DNA from: Spirochaetales bacterium
GTDB taxonomy: Bacteria; Spirochaetota; Spirochaetia; DSM-27196; PWMO01
DNA: 6,840 nucleotides
Direction of reading: 5' to 3'
Assembly: GCA_007123465.1 (NCBI GenBank)
Contig: SKLB01000363.1
Coordinates: forward strand, 1 to 6,840
Shown here: positions 1 through 6,098 of the stretch, piece after piece
Layout of the letters: each line of letters opens with the position of its first letter
Position numbering within the stretch: position 1 is the first letter of the stretch
Notes under the pieces: generated by a model
Database searches by the model: none
Told to the model about the DNA's origin: nothing
The model's input: the letters and a program-made list of their open reading frames with translations, nothing else
Program-made: the position numbers and the translations under genes

Positions 1-111
1 ACAGTAACGTTGGCAGGCTTGCCACTGCAGCCAAGGGGGATTTCTGTGGGCACCGTTATTACCGTGCTGGTGGTTGTCATTCTCGTTGTAGTTCTGATCC
101 GCATTCTCTGA
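1..111 (+). CDS. 3' end of a gene for a protein with a C-terminal membrane helix (partial)
   Basis: The first reading frame is open from the window edge to a TGA at 109-111 and encodes the last 36 residues of a protein whose start lies outside the window. The visible part has a short polar or proline-containing stretch (LAGLPLQPRG). It is followed by about 23 strongly hydrophobic residues rich in Val, Ile and Leu, interrupted only by one Arg near the end (RIL). This looks like a C-terminal transmembrane helix, as in a tail-anchored protein or the last helix of a membrane protein. The family cannot be recognised from so little. The gene lies 60 bases upstream of the MFS-HEAT gene on the same strand, so the two may be co-transcribed. 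Another frame is also open here, but its composition is not protein-like, so this frame is preferred. Confidence 0.55.
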   Translation, partial: TVTLAGLPLQPRGISVGTVITVLVVVILVVVLIRIL

Positions 112-171
112 GCAGCGGCTTCCCGCCGGGTACACCTTGTAACCGATCCGTCGGCACAGTAGAGTTGCCGC

Positions 172-2382
172 ATGACCGGTGCAACTCCACATCTCACCAC
201 TCACCTCTCTGCGCAGGAGCGCAGTGAAGGTGTGCGCAACTATCTTCGCCACGCGTGGTGGAACGGGTTTGGCATCAACCTGCTTAACGTCAACATCATC
301 AGCCTGTTGGCGATCAGTTACGGGGCCACCAATCTGCAGCTGGGCTACCTATCGAGCGTGTTTCATCTCTCCGGTATTGTGCTTGTGTTCCTGCCGCGTC
401 TGCTGCGCGGAGCCAATATCCGCGATGTCTTCTTCTACGCGTGGGCCCTGCGCGGTTTGGTGGCGTTTCTGTACGCCGGCTTGTTCTTTGTCAGCGGACA
501 GATCGCTGTGGTGCTGATCATGGTGGTGTACTCCGCGTTTGCGGTATTTCGCAGCGTGGGAATCCCGATGCAGCCGCTGCTGCAGAAGCGCATCGTTCGT
601 CCCTCAGAGGAGGGCCGGCTGGTTTCGCAGCTGCACGTGCGATTGAGCGCCACGCAGCTTCTGTCGCAGGTTGTCGGTTTTGCGCTGCTCTCGCTGGAGA
701 CCCTGATCGGGACCGGAGTGCTGATATTGATCCCGCTGCTGGGTGCGGGCAGCAATACGGTAGGCTCATTCTACATATCGCGCATCCCTTCGCGCGATCG
801 GGTTGAATACCGCCGCGGCCAGAACGTTGTGGTGCTGTTCGGCGAGGCGATGCGTCACGCGGAACGCTCGCGGGTGCTGATTATGCACTGGCTGGGGATC
901 TCGGTGCTGATCGTCTACGCCTTCGGGATCGCTTTCCTGCGCCGCGAGGTCGGGATGCCGGCCAACATGGTCTTTCTCTACACCATAGCGGTAGCGCTCG
1001 CGGCAATAGTTGCCAGTAATTTCATGCGACCATTTGCCGACCGCATCGGCAGCAAGCCGCTTGTGACAATCACCTACACGATGCTGACCGTCACCGCGCT
1101 GGTGTGGGTAGTGCTGCCCCCGACGCTTCCCTGGGCGGTCTACTACGCGCTGGGCTTTGTCTGCTACTTTTTTCTGCGCCTCGAGCTGTTGCTGGTTTCG
1201 CGGCTGGTAATCCGCTCGCTACCCGGTGAGAACCGCATCGGATACACCTCCATGATGCACTTCTTTGCCGCAATCACCGCGCTGGTTGTGGGGATGCTGG
1301 CGGGTGCTCTGGCAGATCTGGGCCTGGCGCTGCCGCAGATCAGCGTCCATCAATACAGCTTTACCTTTGCGCTGGCCGCGTTGCTGTGCATCGCTGCGGT
1401 AGTCAGCGGGATTCGGCTGCACGATGCCGGCAGCATGTCGATCAGGGAAACCGCTTCGATATTCCTCTCGGTGCAGAACTTGAGGGCGTTTCTGGATATC
1501 TATCACCTCGACGCCAGTGCTGACCCTGTCCGCCGCGAGGCGTCGCTGCTGTCATTGGAGAGAAGCGCGTCGCAGCTGGCCACCGGTGAGATTCGCCGCC
1601 GCCTGCGCACCCCGGTACCTTCGGAGCGCAGGCGCATTCTGCGTTCACTGGCCGGCTACCCGCGGCCGGTTCTGCAGCCGGAGCTGATCGAAGAGGCGCA
1701 GGATCGAGATTCTTTCAGTCGTCTCGAGGCGATCAGCGCGCTGGGATCGTACCGCAGCCAGCAGACCATAGCAGCTCTGCGCGAGTTTGCGCAGGAGAGT
1801 GATCCCGCGGTTCAGGCGGCAGCGCTGCGCGCGCTGGCAGCAGCCGGTTCAGCCGCTGAACTGACAGCCGCGTTACAGTTGGCGCAGCGTCCGGACCTTG
1901 CGCCGTGGATACGCGCGGATGCGGTAGCCGCGGTGCTTGGTATGGACACTTCCTCGAGTTGTATCGGTTTGTTGTTTGATTTTGCTCCGCCGGACCGCGG
2001 CAGGCGCTATCGCCAGGCGGTCATGGCGCTGTTTGCAGAACGCTACCGGTTTGAGCCGGATCTGGCGGACTGCTTCCGCCGCGAGAACGAACAGCGTAGC
2101 CGCGGCTTCCGCAGCTTGTTGACCGAGACGCGCCGCCTGGCACTCTTCGATCAATCGGCTGCACAGCTGTTGGAGCACTACCGCGAGCAGCGCCACGCCG
2201 AATTGCGCAGCTGGTGTGCCGCCGCGCTGCAGAACGCCACGGTGCCGCCACCGCTGGATCTGCTGGCGGTAGCGGTATCCTCGCAGACCGCCCCGCACAG
2301 TACAGAGCCGCAGGCCGATGACGATACTACACTGGTCATGCTGTACGCGACCTACCAGTGCCTGAAGGCCGCTGCCGCCTGA
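172..2382 (+). CDS. MFS-type transporter fused to a C-terminal HEAT-like repeat domain
   Basis: This 736-residue inner-membrane protein has two parts. Residues about 35-417 contain around twelve hydrophobic helices, in two halves separated by a charged loop near residues 203-236. The segment following helix 8 (NFMRPFADRIGSKPL, 283-297) resembles the DRxGrk loop of the major facilitator superfamily. Residues about 445-735 are soluble and helical, with repeating Asp-Pro or Arg followed by Ala/Leu-rich helices (for example SDPAVQAAALRALAAAG, 543-559, and ADAVAAVLG, 582-590). This is typical of HEAT or PBS-lyase-like repeats and probably lies in the cytoplasm. The substrate is unknown. The ATG at 172 is chosen because it starts the ORF ahead of the first helix, although no good Shine-Dalgarno sequence precedes it; a GTG at 232 is a less likely alternative. 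Ordinary MFS transporters have about 400-450 residues, so the extra domain of about 300 residues is unusual. The gene ends facing the Gfo/Idh/MocA gene and carries no copy of the LacI-type operator. Confidence 0.85.
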   Translation: MTGATPHLTTHLSAQERSEGVRNYLRHAWWNGFGINLLNVNIISLLAISYGATNLQLGYLSSVFHLSGIVLVFLPRLLRGANIRDVFFYAWALRGLVAFLYAGLFFVSGQIAVVLIMVVYSAFAVFRSVGIPMQPLLQKRIVRPSEEGRLVSQLHVRLSATQLLSQVVGFALLSLETLIGTGVLILIPLLGAGSNTVGSFYISRIPSRDRVEYRRGQNVVVLFGEAMRHAERSRVLIMHWLGISVLIVYAFGIAFLRREVGMPANMVFLYTIAVALAAIVASNFMRPFADRIGSKPLVTITYTMLTVTALVWVVLPPTLPWAVYYALGFVCYFFLRLELLLVSRLVIRSLPGENRIGYTSMMHFFAAITALVVGMLAGALADLGLALPQISVHQYSFTFALAALLCIAAVVSGIRLHDAGSMSIRETASIFLSVQNLRAFLDIYHLDASADPVRREASLLSLERSASQLATGEIRRRLRTPVPSERRRILRSLAGYPRPVLQPELIEEAQDRDSFSRLEAISALGSYRSQQTIAALREFAQESDPAVQAAALRALAAAGSAAELTAALQLAQRPDLAPWIRADAVAAVLGMDTSSSCIGLLFDFAPPDRGRRYRQAVMALFAERYRFEPDLADCFRRENEQRSRGFRSLLTETRRLALFDQSAAQLLEHYREQRHAELRSWCAAALQNATVPPPLDLLAVAVSSQTAPHSTEPQADDDTTLVMLYATYQCLKAAAA

Positions 2383-2431
2383 GCTTCTCCGCTGTGTCGT
2401 GTGCCGTCCCCAGGCTTTGTGGCAGCCGGCA

Positions 2432-2465
2432 TAAAAAAACCCGCGGGCACGTGCGTGCCCGCGGG
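2432..2465 (-). terminator. Rho-independent terminator of the minus-strand operon
   Basis: A perfect 11-bp GC-rich stem (CCCGCGGGCAC at 2440-2450 pairing with 2455-2465) closes a 4-base loop. On the minus strand it is followed by seven consecutive T residues (the A run at 2433-2439 of the plus strand). It starts 26 bases past the stop codon of the dehydrogenase gene and so terminates the TIM-barrel/dehydrogenase transcript. Read on the plus strand the hairpin also forms but lacks a U-tract, so it would stop transcription from the MFS-HEAT gene poorly. Confidence 0.93.
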
Positions 2466-2491
2466 CGGTAGACCAGACACAAGCTCGGGTG

Positions 2492-3649
2492 TCAGATCAT
2501 CTTGCCGGCGCCGGTGTCCTTCCATGCCCGATCGCGGCCGCTTTCGATGACCGCCTCACAGACTTTCTGGGTCTGCAGCGCATCCTCAAAGGTTGGCCCG
2601 ACCGGCTTGCCTGAAGACAGGGACTCCAGGAAATCGGCAACCTGATGCGTAAAGCTGTGCTCGTAACCGATCAACAGCCCCGGGACCCACCAGTGGCCCA
2701 TATACGGCTGGTCACCGTCGGTCACGTGTATAGAGTGCCATCCGCGTACAATAGACTCATCGCGGTGGTCAAAGTACTCCAGACGCTGCAGATCGTGAAG
2801 GTCCCAGGCGATCGAAGCGTGTTCGCCGTTGATCTCGATGAAGTACTTGGCCTTGTGGCCGCGCGCGTAGCGGGTGGATTCAAAATTGCCCAGCGATCCG
2901 TTCTCAAAATCGCACAGGAAGATGCAGGCATCGTCTATTCCAACCGGCTGCGTCTTGCCGCTTTCAACGTGCTTGCGCTCCTTGATAAACGTCTCGGTTC
3001 GAGCGCAGACTTTGGTGATTGGCCCGTTCCACCACATGGCGGTGTCGATGCAGTGCGCCAGCAGGTCTCCGGTTACCCCCGATCCTGCCGCATCAACGTC
3101 CAGGCGCCAGGTGCCGGCCCCGCCCTGCGGAAGGTCAGCCGAGATTGTCCAGTCCTGCAGGAACTGTGCTCGCAGGTGGAATATCTTGCCCAGCTTTCCC
3201 GAGTCGATGATCTGCTTGGCCAGCGTAACCGCCGGGATGCGGCGATAGTTGTACCACGTCATGTTGGGCACGCCGGCCTTCTTGACCGCGGCAACCATCT
3301 TTTCGCCTTCTGCCACGTCCATCGCCAGCGGCTTCTCGGTCAGCACCATCTTGCCGGCTTCCGCGGCCGCGATAGCGATTTCAGCGTGCAGGTTGTTTGG
3401 CACGCAGATATCGACAACATCGATATCCGGGCTGGAGACTACCTTGCGCCAATCGGTCTCAACGTTTTTGTAGCCCCACTTGGCGGCAAACTCCTCGGCG
3501 TTCTCACGGTTACGTGCAGACAGAGTCTGCAGCACCGGTTGGTACTCGGAATCGAAGAACTTTGGTGCCAGGGTAAACGCATTGGAGTGTGTCTTGCCCA
3601 TGAAACCGTAACCAATCATGCCGATTCTGAGCTGTTTCTTCTGTTTCAT
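2492..3649 (-). CDS. Gfo/Idh/MocA family NAD(P)-dependent oxidoreductase
   Basis: This 385-residue cytoplasmic protein is likely to oxidise or reduce a sugar, inositol or sugar-derivative hydroxyl/keto group using NAD(P). An N-terminal Rossmann fold is shown by IGMIGYGFMGKTH (residues 9-21, GxGxxG pattern). It is followed by VVDICVPNNLHAE (78-90) and the family EKP motif TEKPLAMD (104-111), whose Lys106 is the expected catalytic lysine. In the C-terminal alpha/beta domain, GDLLAHCIDTA (194-204) supplies Asp195 and His199, with the four-residue spacing of the family's catalytic Asp/His pair. Length is normal for the family. An excellent ribosome binding site (AGGAGG, 6 bases before the ATG) overlaps the TAG stop of the upstream TIM-barrel gene, and the two genes are 10 bases apart, so they form an operon. 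Expression should follow the operator-controlled promoter near 4808-4836. The family is certain; the exact substrate cannot be read from sequence. Confidence 0.95.
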   Translation of the reverse strand: MKQKKQLRIGMIGYGFMGKTHSNAFTLAPKFFDSEYQPVLQTLSARNRENAEEFAAKWGYKNVETDWRKVVSSPDIDVVDICVPNNLHAEIAIAAAEAGKMVLTEKPLAMDVAEGEKMVAAVKKAGVPNMTWYNYRRIPAVTLAKQIIDSGKLGKIFHLRAQFLQDWTISADLPQGGAGTWRLDVDAAGSGVTGDLLAHCIDTAMWWNGPITKVCARTETFIKERKHVESGKTQPVGIDDACIFLCDFENGSLGNFESTRYARGHKAKYFIEINGEHASIAWDLHDLQRLEYFDHRDESIVRGWHSIHVTDGDQPYMGHWWVPGLLIGYEHSFTHQVADFLESLSSGKPVGPTFEDALQTQKVCEAVIESGRDRAWKDTGAGKMI

Positions 3650-3655
3650 ATCGAT

Positions 3656-3659
3656 CCTC

Positions 3660-3661
<2 letters not shown>
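3656..3661 (-). promoter_or_regulatory. Ribosome binding site overlapping the upstream stop codon
   Basis: On the minus strand the sequence reads TAGGAGGATCGATATG. The AGGAGG Shine-Dalgarno sequence shares its first two bases (AG) with the TAG stop (3660-3662) of the TIM-barrel gene and sits 6 bases before the dehydrogenase ATG. This arrangement suggests translational coupling of the two genes, giving matched production of both enzymes. Confidence 0.85.
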
Positions 3662-4712
<1,051 letters not shown>

Positions 4713-4717
4713 AATGT

Positions 4718-4723
4718 CCTCCT
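4718..4723 (-). promoter_or_regulatory. Ribosome binding site that fixes the TIM-barrel gene start
   Basis: The minus strand reads CAAGGAGGACATTATG. AGGAGG stands 5 bases before the ATG at 4712-4710, which favours this start over the in-frame ATG at 4742-4740. Confidence 0.88.
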
Positions 4724-4794
4724 TGAAGGAAACTTGCAACATTCATGACGCACGGGCGCTGTCTGCGCCGCGTATTCACGCCATTGTTGTTGTA

Positions 4795-4812
4795 ATCGTT
4801 TGCGAAAACGAT
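4795..4812. promoter_or_regulatory. LacI-family operator O1
   Basis: ATCGTTTGCGAAAACGAT is an imperfect inverted repeat: the seven outer bases ATCGTTT/AAACGAT pair perfectly around a G-C-G-A core with the central CG typical of LacI/GalR operators. The identical 18 bases recur at 4928-4945. It overlaps the -10 region of the minus-strand promoter. The regulator encoded at 5052-6098 is the obvious candidate to bind it, by proximity and family. Confidence 0.88.
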
Positions 4813-4836
4813 ATCATGAGTTGACCCTGCTGTCAA
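4808..4836 (-). promoter_or_regulatory. Promoter of the TIM-barrel/dehydrogenase operon
   Basis: On the minus strand a perfect -35 box TTGACA (4836-4831) is followed by a 17-base spacer and a -10 box TATCGT (4813-4808), preceded by TGA to form an extended -10 (TGnTATnnT). An A/T-rich stretch (aaacaat) lies just upstream of the -35. The start site would be near 4801, giving a leader of about 90 bases. The operator at 4795-4812 overlaps the -10 and start region, so bound repressor would block RNA polymerase. Promoter strength and start site are inferred. Confidence 0.8.
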
Positions 4837-4903
4837 ATTGTTTACGCCTGGCCGGTCGGGGCCTGTCGCGACGGCTGCTCTGCCGAAGTGCGTAGCGAAA
4901 TTC

Positions 4904-4932
4904 TTGACAGGCGACCATAGCTGTGATATCGT
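4904..4932 (+). promoter_or_regulatory. Promoter of the lacI-cupin operon
   Basis: TTGACA (4904-4909), a 17-base spacer and TATCGT (4927-4932) with an upstream TGA (4924-4926) form an extended -10 promoter. This is the same arrangement, including the same -10 sequence, as the divergent promoter at 4836-4808. The start site would be near 4939, leaving a leader of about 110 bases before the lacI ATG. Operator O2 covers the -10 and start site, which predicts autorepression. Confidence 0.8.
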
Positions 4933-4945
4933 TTGCGAAAACGAT
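4928..4945. promoter_or_regulatory. LacI-family operator O2 (autoregulatory)
   Basis: This is an exact second copy of the 18-base operator ATCGTTTGCGAAAACGAT, 133 bases from O1, centre to centre. It overlaps the -10 box and predicted start of the lacI promoter. Together O1 and O2 would let one regulator control both divergent operons, with possible DNA looping. Confidence 0.88.
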
Positions 4946-4977
4946 TTCCGAGTTCAGGCTGTTCCATCGCGCAGCGG

Positions 4978-5052
4978 ATGATTCATCAGGCGGTGATCAT
5001 AGCGGAGGTTGTCGAGAAAGCGATGCGTGGTTGTCCGAGGCTGGTAGTTTGA
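4978..5052 (+). other. Possible 24-codon upstream ORF in the lacI leader
   Basis: The roughly 110-base leader between the predicted start site and lacI contains an ATG at 4978 whose frame stays open for 24 codons (start MIHQAVIIAEVVEKAM). Its stop TGA (5050-5052) overlaps the lacI start as TGATG. A second in-frame ATG lies at 5023, 14 bases after a GGAGG (5004-5008). No convincing Shine-Dalgarno sequence precedes 4978. Either start could allow coupling of leader translation to lacI, whose own ribosome binding site is weak. Translation of this peptide is a guess; it may simply be leader sequence. Confidence 0.3.
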
Positions 5053-6098
5053 TGGCGTCGATGAAAGATGTTGCCGAAATGGCAGGGGTTTCGATATCTA
5101 CCGTTTCCAGGGTCATCAACGATACCCATCCGGTTGACGGTAAAACCAGACGCGCCGTTGAAGATGCCATCCGCATGATCAATTACCGACCCAACCTGTT
5201 GGCTGCCGGTTTGCGCTCCAAGAGCGGCAACCTCATCGGGCTTGCCGTTCCCGATATTGCGCATCACTCGTTTGAAGAGTTCATCAAGTACACCGAGCAG
5301 TCTGTCCGCGAGCACAAGCACGGACTGATTATCGGTGATACGCACAGTGATCCTGACGCGGAAGCCGAGTTTATCGACCATTTGATCCGTCGCAACGTGG
5401 ACGGCATCATCTTCATCCGGGTATCGGATCAGAGTCGGGCACTGGATATGCTCAACGAAACATCTATCCCCTACGTGGTGCTGGACCGCGCCCTCGAGAG
5501 TGGCACCGTTCCCACGGTTACTATGGACAACTTCACCGCCGGCCGATTGGCGGCCGAGCATCTGCTCGGACTCGGGCACAGCCGGATCGCCTGCCTCACC
5601 GGCCCGTTGGACGTTGCGCTGTGCCGCGAGCGACTGAACGGGTTCACGCAGGCGTTGAGCCACGCCGGACACCGTTTGCCCGACCAGTGGATCTTTGAAG
5701 GCGATTTCCGCTTTGAGAGCGGTGTGCGGACGGTTGAACTGCTTCTGAAGTCCAAACCGCGCATAACCGCGCTGTGGGCGCAGAACGACCTGATGGCGAT
5801 TGGAATCATCGGCGGCATGATCGATCACGGCCTGGCGGTGCCGCGCGATATGTCGGTTGCGGGAGTAGACGACATCGTGACCTGCCGCATGGTCCGGCCG
5901 CAACTCACAACGGTCAGCCAGCCGTTTGAAGCGATGTCGAGGGCTGCGGTGCAGCTGTTGATGCGTGAGCGCTCGGCGGGCAAGCGCCTGACCGAAAGAA
6001 TTGTTATTCCAACCGAGTTGGTGGTGCGGCAATCAACCGCACCACCGGCGGAAAGAACGGGTTCTCCCCAATTGAAAACGAAGAAGGAGTCATTATGA
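5052..6098 (+). CDS. LacI/GalR-family transcriptional regulator
   Basis: This 348-residue DNA-binding regulator is probably a dimeric or tetrameric repressor released by a sugar or sugar phosphate. The N-terminal helix-turn-helix is clear: MKDVAEMAGVSISTVSRVIND (residues 4-24) with Ile15 and Ser16 at the two positions that usually set operator specificity. The hinge (NLLAAGLRSK, 48-57) keeps the minor-groove leucine, Leu54. The periplasmic-binding-protein-like effector domain runs from about 60 to 327, with family signatures TMDNFTAGRLAAEHLLGLGH (157-176), CRERLNGF (191-198) and WAQNDLMAIG (242-251). A polar tail of about 20 residues follows the usual end. The ATG at 5052 is chosen because it directly precedes the HTH. 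The frame is open further up to a GTG at 4923, but that would lie inside the promoter and operator. Its ribosome binding site is weak (GAGG, 11 bases away). The stop overlaps the cupin start (ATGA). Two identical operators nearby suggest it represses itself and the divergent operon. Confidence 0.95.
   Translation: MASMKDVAEMAGVSISTVSRVINDTHPVDGKTRRAVEDAIRMINYRPNLLAAGLRSKSGNLIGLAVPDIAHHSFEEFIKYTEQSVREHKHGLIIGDTHSDPDAEAEFIDHLIRRNVDGIIFIRVSDQSRALDMLNETSIPYVVLDRALESGTVPTVTMDNFTAGRLAAEHLLGLGHSRIACLTGPLDVALCRERLNGFTQALSHAGHRLPDQWIFEGDFRFESGVRTVELLLKSKPRITALWAQNDLMAIGIIGGMIDHGLAVPRDMSVAGVDDIVTCRMVRPQLTTVSQPFEAMSRAAVQLLMRERSAGKRLTERIVIPTELVVRQSTAPPAERTGSPQLKTKKESL
6020..6046 (+). other. Strong hairpin inside the 3' end of lacI
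   Basis: GGTGGTGCGG (6020-6029) is exactly complementary to CCGCACCACC (6037-6046), making a perfect 10-bp GC-rich stem with a 7-base loop. Two G-T pairs and one G-C pair can extend it outward. No T-run follows, so it is not an ordinary intrinsic terminator. It encodes residues near VVRQSTAPP at the end of the regulator, about 50 bases before the cupin start. It may influence mRNA decay or processing between the two genes, or be a by-product of the coding sequence. Confidence 0.6.
6084..6089 (+). promoter_or_regulatory. Ribosome binding site of the cupin gene, inside lacI
   Basis: AAGGAG sits 5 bases before the ATG at 6095 and lies within the last codons of lacI. It supports the choice of this start and the ATGA overlap with the lacI stop. 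Confidence 0.85.

Noticed and set aside
4720..4730. TCCTTGAAGGA palindrome over the ribosome binding site as a possible riboswitch-like switch
   Set aside because: The pairing leaves a one-base loop, which cannot fold; the relaxed version is only three base pairs.
4713..4742. Ten-residue N-terminal extension of the TIM-barrel protein from an ATG at 4742
   Set aside because: No Shine-Dalgarno sequence precedes that ATG, while the downstream ATG at 4712 has AAGGAGG at ideal distance.
4865..4872. GTCGCGAC palindrome in the centre of the divergent promoter region as a third regulator site
   Set aside because: Eight bases of self-complementary GC-rich sequence are expected by chance, with no second copy nearby and no resemblance to the O1/O2 operator.
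4922..4945. TGTGA at the lacI promoter as a CRP site
   Set aside because: The matching TCACA half is absent at the required spacing; the TGTGA is explained by the extended -10.
4923..5051. N-terminal extension of the LacI protein from a GTG at 4923
   Set aside because: The GTG lies in the promoter spacer and -10 region, so it would precede the transcription start. The extension has no LacI-family counterpart.
4986..6032. Minus-strand ORF of 348 codons opposite lacI
   Set aside because: The LacI helix-turn-helix and effector-domain signatures are unmistakable on the plus strand. The antisense product is low in recognisable structure and has no ribosome binding site or promoter.
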